Assembly (NCBI GenBank): GCA_022410635.1
Contig: JAJVDF010000028.1
Span: forward strand, 1,685,849 to 1,749,848
Origin: Tretioscincus oriximinensis
Taxonomy: Eukaryota; Chordata; Lepidosauria; Squamata; Gymnophthalmidae
Direction: 5' to 3'
Length of the DNA stretch: 64,000 nucleotides
The notes under the pieces are model-generated. The model was not told the DNA's origin. It saw only the letters and a program-made list of their open reading frames with translations, and made no database searches. Shown here piece after piece: positions 61,001 to 62,994 of the stretch (within the stretch, counting starts at the first letter, position 1; each line of letters starts with the position of its first letter). A program made the translations under genes and the position numbers.

Positions 61001-62994
61001 ATGTGTATCAGTGGTGTGTTTGCATGTAGGGCAGATTAATGGGCCTCATGGGAGCAACTGCAAAAGGCATATGTGTTCAGTTACTTTACCTCTGCAGTTG
61101 TCTCCACATTTGACTTCGGATTCCCTGCTGGCAAATGCTGCCATCCATGAAGCTAAGCTTTACAGAACTGACAAGCTTTTGTAGTCAGCAGAACTCCTAT
61201 AGCATCTTTAGTTTTTCTTTTTCTTCTGACGTACCCCCCCAAACCTTTTATTATTGCTTTTTACATTCCTTGCGAGACTCAGTTCATTTTTAGTTTTAGC
61301 TTTTCTGATACTTCCTCTACTGTTGCTGCAGACTGCCTTATATTCTTCCTTAGAAATGTCCCCCTTCTTCCATTTCATAAACAGTATTTTTTTTTCCTTT
61401 TTAATAAATTATTAAGATTTAGGTTCAACCACAGTGGCCGCCTTAGATGCTTCCCGTGTTTTCTTATTTTGGGAATTGTTAAAGATTGTGCTTCTAGAAT
61501 CTCATTTCACAAGATTTCCCATCCTTCTAGGACATTTCTGTCCTTTAAGACTTCCAATCANTGGATTCTTCCTACCCTCCTTCTGAGTCCATCAAAATCT
61601 GCTTTTCTGATATCCAGTCTTGAAGTTTGAGTACTCTCAGGTCTTCCTCCCTTTGTTATGTATTGCATGGTCACTGCAGCCCAAGGTCCCATCTAGTTCA
61701 GCATTCTGTCTCATACAGAGGCCCACAGAGGAAAGCAAAATATGCACCTGTTCATGACTCCCTACAAATGGTATTTCAGGAATACTGCCTGTAGCTCCAT
61801 CCCGGAGGCAACATCCAGACATCGATCCTAGATCACAGATTAAATATGAGTCAACAGTGTGAAGCACCTGCAAAAAAGGCAAACACAATCCTGGGATGTA
61901 TCAAGAGGAGCATAGAATCTCGCTCAGATGAAGTAATTATTCCTCTCTACAGTACTTTGGTACGACCACACTTGGAATATTGTGTTCAGATCTGAGGGCC
62001 ACAATTTAAAAAGGACATTAATAAACTAGAGCAGGTTCAGGGACGGGGATGGTGAGTGGTCTGGAAACCATGTCCTATGGAGAATGGTTAAAGGATCTAG
62101 GGATGTTTAGTCTGCAAAAGAGAAGACTGAGAGGAGACTTGATAGCTGTCTACAAATATCTGAAGGGCTGTCACAGAGCGGAGAGATCGACATTGTTCTC
62201 ATTAGCANATGGAAGGACTAGAAACAATGGAATGAAACTGCAAGGGAGTAGATTTAGATTAGATAGCAGAAAAAACTTTCTAACAGGGTGATAAATCAGT
62301 GGAACAGTTTGCCACAGGAGGTGGTGAGTTCACCTTCACTGGAAGTCTTCAAACAGTGACTGGACAGTCATCTGTCTGGGATGGTTTAATGAATCCTGCA
62401 TTGAGCAGGGAGTTGGACCCAATGACCCTGGAGGTCCCTTCCAACTCTATAATTCTATGATTCTATTGTCAACTTGATTGCAGGGACAGAAAATGGTTGA
62501 CTTCCAGGAGCATCTATTGTTTCGAACTAAACTGTAGTGGGTAGAAATTCCAGAATGTTTAACTTTTGTCCCATAGCTTGAAAAACTCTGAAAAAAAGTC
62601 TCCTGCCCCAGTGGTGGGATCGTAGGATCCTGCCAGAAAAGATATTTCTGTGCTTTGTCAGGATACAGCTTTGCTAGGTACATTGCGTTATTACGTTAGT
62701 TAAATACTGACTGACAAGTTATAAGTAATTAATATTTATAAGCAAGTAAACTTTGGGGGCTAAGATTCCACTGTGTTACTGATTGTAGAAGGCTTTGTTA
62801 AATTTATTAANGAGTTAAAATGTGTGTTTTAAAATTTGAAAGTCTAAAAATATTTATTTTTCTTTATTCATATAGGTGCAAAAGGCTTGAATTACAGTCC
62901 TTGGCTTACCTTTGGCATCAGGATCAGGAAACTTTGCTAAAAGAAATGATATCATCAAACATACAAGCTATAATTATAAAAGTAGCAGCTTTTG
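14096..62994 (+). CDS. DPH6: DPH6, diphthine-ammonia ligase (exons 1-5, 3' end beyond window)
   Basis: DPH6 catalyses the final step of diphthamide synthesis in the cytosol, the ATP-dependent amidation of diphthine on the eEF2 histidine. Joining 14096-14118, 17126-17220, 18507-18700, 59858-59931 and 62876-62994 gives 505 nt with no stop, encoding 168 residues plus one base of the next codon. The PP-loop ATP-pyrophosphatase motif SGGKDS is residues 8-13. Other family blocks are [12 protein letters not shown] (about 54-65), EGDEVEDLY (about 89-97), [11 protein letters not shown] (115-125) and EMISSNIQA (about 152-160). Vertebrate DPH6 is about 267 residues, so roughly 100 C-terminal residues lie past the right edge. 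Introns are about 3.0, 1.3, 41.2 and 2.9 kb, all GT-AG. I found no broken codon; the one N in exon 4 falls in a TCN serine codon. Identification is by recognition of the conserved protein. Confidence 0.96.
14286..14458. mobile_element. Hairpin MITE family A, copy 3
   Basis: The left arm contains TCCACACGGAGCCTTACC and CCTGCCAACCACATGCTAG. The right arm mirrors it with GGCATGTG and GCTCCGTATGGACGGGG. The centre is a long near-perfect hairpin: TAGACTATGGCAGGCCCC, then GAAT, then GGGGCCTGCCATAGTCTA. It begins about 170 bp after the exon 1 donor, inside the CpG-rich region, and keeps several CpGs that the other copies lack. Confidence 0.8.
14459..15620. other. DPH6 intron 1, unique part
   Basis: No exon or transposon is recognised. 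GC content declines from the CpG-rich region into AT-rich intron. Open frames at 14584-14871 lack motifs. Confidence 0.45.
15621..15744 (-). repeat. 124-bp inverted duplication, intronic copy
   Basis: This is the reverse complement of 13846-13969, with matching ends CCTAGGAGGG and ACTGCCT. Of eight CpGs in the promoter copy, five are TG or CA here, two are other changes and one is obscured by an N; none is a resolvable CpG. This is the decay expected of methylated DNA outside a CpG island. It lies in intron 1. Confidence 0.8.
15745..16040. other. DPH6 intron 1, unique part
   Basis: No gene or repeat recognised. Confidence 0.4.
16041..16245 (-). mobile_element. CR1 LINE 3' end, antisense
   Basis: The plus strand reads ATAGGATCATAAAAATCAGA, then AGGGACTTCGAGGG, ATCCCAGACAGA and the mirrored end of the CR1 ORF2 (ACAATCTGTTCTGCTG, then ACCCTTACTGTTGGA). 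This is the 3' few hundred bases of a CR1 element inserted opposite to DPH6. Confidence 0.8.
16246..17125. other. DPH6 intron 1, 3' part
   Basis: The only sizeable open frame (16325-16651, minus strand, 108 codons) has no recognisable motif. The intron ends with the pyrimidine-rich acceptor CTTTTTTCCTTTCAAG at 17125. Confidence 0.45.
17126..17220 (+). CDS. DPH6: DPH6 coding exon 2
   Basis: The exon has 95 nt, encoding the end of Ser8 through Lys39 plus one base. It carries the rest of the PP-loop, [10 protein letters not shown], and the block [13 protein letters not shown]. The acceptor is TTTCAAG and the donor is AAAG followed by GTGAGA at 17221. Confidence 0.95.
17221..17711. other. DPH6 intron 2, 5' part
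   Basis: No repeat or exon recognised before the L2 tail. Confidence 0.4.
17712..17820 (-). mobile_element. L2-type LINE tail, antisense
   Basis: The plus strand reads (ATTT)n, then TTTCTATACCGCCCTATACC, CAAAGGTCTCAGGG and an AT-rich block. It is the reverse complement of the tail at 26215-26280. It is truncated and non-coding. Confidence 0.8.
17993..18170 (+). repeat. SINE-like interspersed repeat (GACTAACA family)
   Basis: The copy has an inverted pair, ACTTTAGAGACTAACAAG near 17999 and CTTGTTAGTCTCTAAAG near 18094. Between them lie TCTACTTCTTCAGATGC and GAAAGCTCATGCCACCT, and it ends with CCCAGACTAACACATCTATT. It is the most complete copy of the family in the window. Confidence 0.7.
18171..18506. 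other. DPH6 intron 2, 3' part
   Basis: Unique sequence with several Ns. It ends in the long pyrimidine tract and TTGTTAG acceptor before exon 3. Confidence 0.5.
18507..18700 (+). CDS. DPH6: DPH6 coding exon 3
   Basis: The exon has 194 nt. The first two bases complete the Ala40 codon and it ends exactly on Lys104. It encodes [33 protein letters not shown] and [16 protein letters not shown], all strongly family-like. The donor GTATGT starts at 18701 and opens a 41-kb intron. Confidence 0.96.
18701..19333. other. Start of DPH6 intron 3
   Basis: A C9 run lies near 18801. The minus-strand open frames here have no recognisable domain. Confidence 0.4.
19334..19382. mobile_element. Possible half copy of hairpin MITE family A
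   Basis: The block GCGGCCTACCATAACCTGCA, then CTGGCATGTAGATACCAGGT, resembles the right half of copy 3 (GGCCTGCCATAGTCTATACT, then GGCATGTGAATGGCCAACCT). Neither terminal arm is convincing. Confidence 0.4.
19383..21879. other. DPH6 intron 3, no recognised feature
   Basis: About 2.5 kb of AT-rich intron without visible exon, RNA gene or transposon end. Confidence 0.4.
21880..21945 (+). mobile_element. CR1/L3-type tail remnant
   Basis: The phrase GTCTGTGGCCTGATCCAGCA, then GGGTTACTGTTAAATTTTCA, matches the final 50 bp of the L3-type 3' UTR (compare 1055-1095), with a decayed terminal octamer. Confidence 0.6.
21946..23228. other. DPH6 intron 3, no recognised feature
   Basis: AT-rich, with a short (TA)n at about 22549-22561. 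No gene recognised. Confidence 0.4.
23229..23313 (+). mobile_element. CR1 LINE 3' terminus
   Basis: The sequence CTGGGATGGTTTAGTGAATC, then GGACTTGATGACGCTGGAGG and TCTAACTCTATTATTCTAAG, is the last 85 bp of a CR1 element (compare 62376-62466), ending in the CR1 octamer repeat. Confidence 0.85.
23314..23511. mobile_element. MITE with inverted ends inserted at a CR1 tail
   Basis: The 198-bp element opens GTAGGCTGACCAGATGACGC and closes GATAATCTGGTCAGCCT, giving terminal inverted repeats of about 13 bp, with longer imperfect symmetry inside (CTCCTGGTTTTTTCTGAGG against CCTCAGAAAAAACTAGGAG). Octamers ATTCTAAG flank it at 23306-23313 and 23512-23519, which suggests an 8-bp duplication. The octamer also resembles the CR1 tail unit, so the duplication is not independent proof. 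Confidence 0.75.
23676..23760 (-). mobile_element. LINE/SINE tail-like fragment, antisense
   Basis: The phrase CAATTTATTTGTATACTGCC, then CAAGGCAGTTTACCACAAAA, has the layout of the reverse complement of a LINE-derived tail (a T-rich start, a TATACCGCC-like box and a GGCGGTTTACA-like box). Confidence 0.5.
23761..24657. other. DPH6 intron 3, no recognised feature
   Basis: AT-rich. CTTT-rich stretches lie near 24550-24600. No gene recognised. Confidence 0.4.
24658..24742. repeat. Near-perfect 85-bp palindrome
   Basis: The left arm TAGCTATCTTTATAACTGAT, then CCCTCTAAGAT, is repeated as its reverse complement, ATCTTAGAGGGTCAC, then ATCAGTTATAAAGATAGCTA, around a 6-nt centre. The arms are about 38-40 nt with one small indel difference. 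It may be a MITE or a replication template-switch product. Confidence 0.8.
24850..26305 (+). mobile_element. L2-type LINE, 3' 1.4 kb with reverse transcriptase remnant
   Basis: This is the best-preserved L2-type LINE in the window. Translation gives [14 protein letters not shown] (about 25015-25060), [12 protein letters not shown] (about 25112-25150) and [17 protein letters not shown] (about 25290-25335). The catalytic box reads Y-S-G-D-T, where the active family has Y-A-D-D-T, so this copy is dead. The post-RT region includes [20 protein letters not shown]. The 3' end is CCTGAGACCTTTGAGTATAG, then GGCAGTATAGAAATG and an (AATA/AATG)n tail from about 26263. It is 5'-truncated, with frame breaks at several points. 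Confidence 0.88.
26306..28344. other. DPH6 intron 3, no recognised feature
   Basis: The 120-codon open frame at 27855-28217 has no recognisable motif and contains an N. Nothing else is recognised. Confidence 0.4.
28345..28850 (-). mobile_element. L2-type LINE fragment, antisense
   Basis: From left to right the plus strand carries ACTCAAAGGTCTCAGGGTG, CTTCAACCAAAGGCCAGG, CACCTCAAGGGGGAGACTAT, GTATAACCAGGAGGGCTTC and CTTGAATTGAACTCAGTAAC, the reverse complement of an L2-type 3' region. The order matches the copy at 51584-52080. No intact frame is left. Confidence 0.82.
28851..30454. other. DPH6 intron 3, mostly unique
   Basis: No transposon ends recognised. A compact block at 30196-30240 is rich in TAATTA and TAAT-type motifs and has partial dyad symmetry; it is discussed as a possible regulatory element. 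Confidence 0.4.
30455..30624 (+). repeat. SINE-like interspersed repeat (GACTAACA family)
   Basis: Blocks TTTGGAGACAAACAAGAGGA, GCAGCATGAGCTTTCATAAA, a degenerate TCATCAGA box and TGGACCCAGATTAATGTGGC, then TATTTCTTTGAAAT, follow the same order as in the copies at 13141 and 17993. Confidence 0.6.
30625..32629. other. DPH6 intron 3, no recognised feature
   Basis: AT-rich; no gene, RNA or transposon terminus seen. Confidence 0.4.
32630..32740 (-). mobile_element. L2-type LINE tail, antisense
   Basis: TTTATTTATTTTTATATTTG, then a degraded GGTGGGATAAAATTAACAAA and GGTCTCAGTGTCACAGT, is the reverse complement of the L2-type tail, diverged in the CCGCCC box. Confidence 0.6.
32912..33120 (+). mobile_element. 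hAT element end, SPIN/Charlie-like
   Basis: The element starts CAGCGGTTCACAACCCGTGG, then GTTGTGACC, close to the CAGCGGTTCTCAACC terminus of SPIN-type hAT elements. Downstream are AACCCGCAAAGGGTTTTCTG and TGGGGTCACGATACCCC. The opposite terminus and target duplication are not visible, so the right boundary is approximate and the copy is probably truncated. No transposase frame is seen. Confidence 0.65.
33121..33696. other. DPH6 intron 3, no recognised feature
   Basis: A purine-rich stretch (GGAGAAGGAGAGAAAGAAAG) lies near 33416-33465. No gene recognised. Confidence 0.4.
33697..33770 (+). repeat. SINE-like repeat (GACTAACA family), left half
   Basis: Contains GGTTCTTAGAGACTAACAAG, ATCATGAACTTTTGTAGAC and GTGTACTCCTTCAAATG. 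The matching right half appears at 34210, so the repeat is split by the segment between. Confidence 0.6.
33800..34195. mobile_element. Unclassified insertion inside a SINE-like repeat
   Basis: This block of about 390 bp is richer in GC than its surroundings and separates the two halves of a SINE-like repeat. It begins near GGTTAATCCACATGCCAGCC and ends near CACATGTGTGGATTTGGCTC, an inverted AATCCACA/TGTGGATT pair that suggests a non-autonomous DNA transposon. No target duplication is evident, and the 142-codon open frame through it has no recognisable domain. Confidence 0.5.
34210..34240 (+). repeat. SINE-like repeat (GACTAACA family), right half
   Basis: AAAAGTTAGTCTCTAAAGTA, then CTACTAGTCTAG, corresponds to the second GACTAACA arm of the family (compare 18094-18115). 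Confidence 0.55.
34290..34382 (-). mobile_element. tRNA-derived SINE-like fragment, antisense
   Basis: On the minus strand it reads GAGGTACAGTGGTTCAGAGG, then CTAAGAAATGATCTTTCAAT and GAGAGGTCCATTC, a decayed tRNA-like head (GGTTCAG box, anticodon-like centre). A relative lies antisense at 47330-47400 and another on the plus strand at 55438. Confidence 0.6.
34459..34524 (+). mobile_element. CR1/L3-type tail
   Basis: AGAGCAGATTGCTGGACAGC, then CTGATCCAGTGGAGCATTTC and TTATGTTCGTATAC, is the terminal 65 bp of an L3-type 3' UTR. Confidence 0.75.
34608..34770 (-). mobile_element. SINE-like element, antisense
   Basis: The minus strand contains a TTATTTAACTGGGTGTTCAA head, AAGTAGGCAATGGCAAACTG and GGTCACAACTCAATAGTATG, blocks common in sauropsid SINEs. 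The family is not named with confidence. Confidence 0.55.
34771..35524. other. DPH6 intron 3, no recognised feature
   Basis: AT-rich, with no gene or transposon terminus recognised. Confidence 0.4.
35525..35580 (+). mobile_element. L2-type LINE 3' tail
   Basis: CACACTGAGACCTCTGGGTA, then TAGGACTGAATATGAATG and (TAAG/AAAT)n. It lies directly upstream of another L2 body. Confidence 0.75.
35585..37232 (+). mobile_element. L2-type LINE, decayed endonuclease/RT region
   Basis: The stretch covers about 1.65 kb of a strongly decayed element. [16 protein letters not shown] (about 35675-35722) resembles the end of the endonuclease domain. [28 protein letters not shown] and [18 protein letters not shown] (about 36490-36870) are reverse transcriptase blocks colinear with the copy at 24.9-25.4 kb. 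Frames change repeatedly and stops are common. It is older than the 24.85-kb copy by appearance. Confidence 0.82.
37233..37285 (+). mobile_element. L2-type LINE 3' tail, nested
   Basis: TTTTTGACTTTCGGGTATAG, then GGCGGGGTATAAGTATAAAT and (AAAT)n. This tail variant (GGGTATAAGTATAAAT) is shared with 60815-60866 and interrupts an L2 body that resumes at 37286. Confidence 0.72.
37286..37640 (+). mobile_element. L2-type LINE, post-RT continuation
   Basis: GGTAGCTTCCACCTCGTGCT, ATTTAGGGTTGCCCTTGAAA, AGGTTATGGAATGAACTCC and CCACTGAGGTGAATCAGG match the post-RT part of the 25.75-26.15 kb copy in order. It ends in a T-rich segment. Confidence 0.7.
37641..39760. other. DPH6 intron 3, no recognised feature
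   Basis: A T run followed by a G run of about 12 lies near 38049-38069. No gene or clear transposon. Confidence 0.4.
39761..40104 (-). mobile_element. CR1 LINE 3' end, antisense
   Basis: The plus strand starts AGAATCATAGGATAATAGAA, then GAGTTGGAAGGGAACTCC. On the minus strand the end of ORF2 reads [20 protein letters not shown] and [15 protein letters not shown], classic CR1 C-terminal blocks. It is 5'-truncated. Confidence 0.9.
40105..42368. other. DPH6 intron 3, no recognised feature
   Basis: AT-rich, no gene recognised. Confidence 0.4.
42369..42432. repeat. Stem-loop, 21-bp arms
   Basis: ATCAAGGANGAAATTTCAGC (42369-42388) pairs with GCTGAAATTTCTTCTTTGAT (42413-42432) across a loop of about 22 nt. 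One position is an N and there is one G-T type mismatch. It abuts a CR1 end at 42437. Confidence 0.7.
42437..42509 (-). mobile_element. CR1 LINE 3' terminus, antisense
   Basis: CATAGAATCATAGAGTCGGA, then AGGGACCTCCAGGGTCATTG and GATGCAGGATTCA, is the reverse complement of the last 70 bp of CR1 (compare 62390-62460). Confidence 0.88.
42510..42999. other. DPH6 intron 3, no recognised feature
   Basis: AT-rich spacer ending in a (TA)n run at about 42988-43000. Confidence 0.4.
43000..43130 (+). mobile_element. Possible Tc1/mariner end
   Basis: After a (TA)n stretch comes TACAGGGTGCTTCAAAAAAA, then TGTATACACACTGTAAACTT, of the CAGGGTG-TTTCAAAA type found at the ends of mariner-like elements, which target TA. 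No second end or transposase frame is recognised. Confidence 0.35.
43131..44224. other. DPH6 intron 3, no recognised feature
   Basis: AT-rich with several Ns; no gene recognised. Confidence 0.4.
44225..44549 (+). mobile_element. CR1/L3-type LINE 3' end, diverged
   Basis: CAATACTAGAACCAAGGGTC, a TTCATGGAGGTCAAGCTTAT block, GGACCATTGTGGGAGGCAGG and the terminal TTATGTTATGTTCTTAC follow the layout of the L3-type 3' end, with more divergence than the copies at 1 and 5098. Confidence 0.7.
44550..47200. other. DPH6 intron 3, no recognised feature
   Basis: About 2.65 kb of AT-rich intron. Open frames near 44718-45030 and 45820-46346 have no known motifs. Confidence 0.4.
47201..47294. repeat. Imperfect hairpin, about 22-bp arms
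   Basis: GTTGGAATAGGAACCTGCCA at the left pairs with ATGGCAGTCCCCTATTCCAC at the right (47273 onward) around about 50 nt. It is possibly a MITE remnant. Confidence 0.55.
47330..47400 (-). mobile_element. tRNA-derived SINE-like fragment, antisense
   Basis: GGCTTTGAGAATGGATCTTT, then TGAGTGAAAGATGTTTTTAG and CCAATGTACCACTGTTCCTC, is colinear with 34318-34382, the same SINE-like head in reverse. Confidence 0.55.
47401..48336. other. DPH6 intron 3, no recognised feature
   Basis: AT-rich, no gene recognised. Confidence 0.4.
48337..48629. mobile_element. 293-bp palindromic MITE-like element
   Basis: The left arm runs from ATCTCGTGCAG through CTCTGGGAGTGCCTTT, GGAACTAAATGCCAGAAGTG, ATATCAAAATGATGTCACTT and CCGGAAAAATGGCTG. 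The right arm returns in reverse complement through AGCCATTTTTCTGGAAGTGA and ATCACTTCCGGCATTTAGTT to CTGCACGAGAT. The arms are about 105-140 nt with a short centre (about 48470-48491) containing an N. There is no coding capacity and no clear target duplication. Confidence 0.8.
48630..49614. other. DPH6 intron 3, no recognised feature
   Basis: A C-rich run (CCTCCACCCCCCC) lies near 49215-49228. No gene recognised. Confidence 0.4.
49615..49672 (+). repeat. Tandem duplication of a 29-bp unit
   Basis: The unit GCACTATCTCTGGGTTGGCG, then AGAGGCAA plus one base, occurs twice in succession, the second copy differing at most in the last base. Confidence 0.85.
49961..50070 (-). mobile_element. L2-type LINE tail, antisense
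   Basis: (ATTT)n, then ACACTTATATCCTGCCCTAA, TCTCGGGGCAGTTAACAATA and an AT-rich block, is the mirrored L2-type tail. Confidence 0.75.
50071..50510. other. DPH6 intron 3, no recognised feature
   Basis: No gene or repeat recognised. Confidence 0.4.
50511..50562 (+). repeat. (CAT)n microsatellite
   Basis: Imperfect tandem TCA/CAT units extend over about 50 bp, with one N near the left end. Confidence 0.9.
50563..51583. other. DPH6 intron 3, mostly unique
   Basis: No transposon termini are seen. The part at about 51080-51260 is rich in TAATTA-like and ATTAATAT motifs and is a weak candidate for conserved non-coding sequence. Confidence 0.35.
51584..52080 (-). mobile_element. L2-type LINE 3' region, antisense
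   Basis: The plus strand starts with (ATTT)n, then TTTTTATACCGCCCTATAAA and GGTCTCAGGGCAGTTAACAA. On the minus strand the frame [20 protein letters not shown] and then [19 protein letters not shown] is the L2-type ORF2 C terminus, followed toward the right by its upstream part to about 52030. Ns and stops break the frame. Confidence 0.88.
52130..52885 (+). mobile_element. Tc1-like DNA transposon, 3' remnant, split by an L3 insertion
   Basis: Bases 52140-52410 are the end of a Tc1 transposase gene. [10 protein letters not shown] is followed, after a frame break, by a [19 protein letters not shown] block, the D-E-containing C-terminal part of the DDE domain. [12 protein letters not shown] and KTTENI follow. 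The 3' UTR (GGCCAAATACTTATTTTCCA, then CACCATAATTTGCAAATAAA) is interrupted at about 52509 by an L3 element and resumes at about 52765 (CATAGTTGAGGTCTACCTAT, then GGCCTCTCTCATC and GGGAGAACTTGCACAATTGG), the Tc1 subterminal sequence familiar from fish and frog Tc1 elements. The 5' half is missing. The copy is inactive. Confidence 0.85.
52509..52764 (-). mobile_element. CR1/L3-type LINE 3' end inserted in Tc1, antisense
   Basis: AAGAACATAAGAAAATAAGA, then GAGCCATACTGGATCAGGCC, and so on to CCCTTGGTGTCCATAAACCT, is the reverse complement of 860-1095. The Tc1 3' UTR is present on both sides, so this LINE inserted into it later. Confidence 0.9.
52886..53216. other. DPH6 intron 3, no recognised feature
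   Basis: No gene recognised. Confidence 0.4.
53217..53273 (+). repeat. (CTTT)n microsatellite
   Basis: Tandem CTTT/CCTT units over about 57 bp; open frames across it are low complexity. Confidence 0.9.
53274..55142. other. DPH6 intron 3, no recognised gene
   Basis: A two-copy tandem of GGAAACCTCTTATGTT with period 32 lies at about 54681-54735. Nothing else is recognised. Confidence 0.4.
55143..55345 (-). mobile_element. CR1/L3-type LINE 3' end, antisense
   Basis: GGAATATAAGAATAGCTCTT, then CTGGATTGGGTTGCAGCCCA and TCTAGCCCATCAG, is a diverged reverse complement of the L3-type tail. Confidence 0.65.
55438..55712 (+). mobile_element. tRNA-derived SINE
   Basis: The head AGGTACGGATAGCTCAGTTG, then CTAAGGAATCCGTCTCTCTT, resembles a tRNA with an A-box-like GATAGCTCAGTTG. 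The body contains TGCAACTGACGGCAAGTAG. The 3' end AATTGCTTTGAGTCCCTTTG, then GAGAAAAGCGGGGTATTA, is the kind of LINE-related tail found on sauropsid SINEs. It is not a functional tRNA gene: the cloverleaf is not maintained. Confidence 0.7.
55713..56463. other. DPH6 intron 3, no recognised feature
   Basis: A short CTTCTT-rich run lies near 55720-55750. No gene recognised. Confidence 0.4.
56464..56830 (-). mobile_element. CR1 LINE 3' end, antisense
   Basis: TATGGAATTATAGAGTTGGA, then AGGGACCTCCAGGGTCATCA. On the minus strand the ORF2 C terminus reads [20 protein letters not shown] and [16 protein letters not shown]. It is 5'-truncated. Confidence 0.9.
56831..57971. other. DPH6 intron 3, no recognised feature
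   Basis: AT-rich, no gene recognised. Confidence 0.4.
57972..58077 (+). repeat. Compound (TTG)n(TTA)n microsatellite
   Basis: About 106 bp of ATTGTT, TTG and then uninterrupted TTA/ATT units. It abuts the 3' end of an antisense CR1 fragment. Confidence 0.92.
58078..59790 (-). mobile_element. CR1 LINE, ORF1 end plus ORF2 endonuclease, antisense
   Basis: Read on the minus strand from about 59790, this is the middle of a CR1 element, not its usual 3' end. The esterase-like ORF1 shows HLETND and [13 protein letters not shown] (about 59255-59225). The ORF2 endonuclease begins [20 protein letters not shown] (about 59060-58990), then [10 protein letters not shown], a GVYYRP-like stretch, an [13 protein letters not shown] stretch (about 58640) and [14 protein letters not shown] sequence. 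It continues as [16 protein letters not shown] (about 58380-58330). It stops at the microsatellite before the RT domain. Stops and frame shifts show it is dead. It ends about 70 bp before DPH6 exon 4. Confidence 0.88.
59858..59931 (+). CDS. DPH6: DPH6 coding exon 4
   Basis: The exon has 74 nt and starts in phase 0 after Lys104. It encodes [20 protein letters not shown], then RVED and two bases of Val129. The acceptor is TTTTATTTTTAG and the donor is GT followed by GTAAGT at 59932. The N at 59884 is the third base of a serine codon. Skipping the exon would shift the frame. Confidence 0.96.
59932..60569. other. DPH6 intron 4, 5' part
   Basis: A T-rich start near 60254 (TTTTTTTATTTTATAGGTCT), then an AATCATACATTAAACAATAA block, could be an old antisense LINE tail, but the match is weak. 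No gene recognised. Confidence 0.4.
60590..60623. repeat. Perfect 15-bp stem-loop
   Basis: GAGGCACCTCTAAGG and CCTTAGAGGTGCCTC are exact inverted repeats around CACC, at the 5' edge of an L2 fragment. Confidence 0.9.
60620..60866 (+). mobile_element. L2-type LINE 3' end
   Basis: CAGGACAGGGCCTTCGCTGT, AGTCTATGGAATAGTCTCCC and CTTTGGTTGAAGAAATG mark the ORF2 C terminus and 3' UTR. The end is CTGAAACTGTCGGGTATGAG, then GGTATAAGTATAAATAAAC and (AAAT)n. Confidence 0.85.
60867..61224. other. DPH6 intron 4, no recognised feature
   Basis: No gene or repeat recognised. Confidence 0.4.
61225..61668 (-). mobile_element. CR1 LINE ORF2 fragment, antisense
   Basis: This fragment is nearly colinear with 58078-58450 in the same orientation (AGCTTTTCTGATACTTCCTC, TTCTTCCTTAGAAATGTCCC, CACAGTGGCCGCCTTAGATG, TCCATCAAAATCTGCTTTTC). 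It covers the segment between endonuclease and RT. Confidence 0.85.
61684..61830 (-). mobile_element. CR1/L3-type LINE 3' UTR, antisense
   Basis: AGGTCCCATCTAGTTCAGCA, TATGCACCTGTTCATGACTC and CATCCCGGAGGCAACATCCA match the reverse complement of 895-1050. The terminal octamers are missing. Confidence 0.85.
61831..62466 (+). mobile_element. CR1 LINE 3' end, sense
   Basis: Post-RT ORF2 blocks are visible with frame breaks: [16 protein letters not shown] sequence, [36 protein letters not shown] and [20 protein letters not shown]. The 3' UTR ends GAGGTCCCTTCCAACTCTAT, then AATTCTATGATTCTATT, the CR1 octamer tail. It is the most complete CR1 3' end in the window, and lies about 410 bp before exon 5. 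Confidence 0.9.
62467..62875. other. DPH6 intron 4, 3' part
   Basis: Unique AT-rich intron ending in TTTTTCTTTATTCATATAG at 62875. Confidence 0.5.
62876..62994 (+). CDS. DPH6: DPH6 coding exon 5
   Basis: The exon has 119 nt. Its first base completes Val129, then it encodes [39 protein letters not shown] and one base of the next codon (Gly169 expected). The acceptor is CATATAG and the donor is TTTG followed by GTAAGA at 62995. The next exon is not in the window. Confidence 0.95.
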
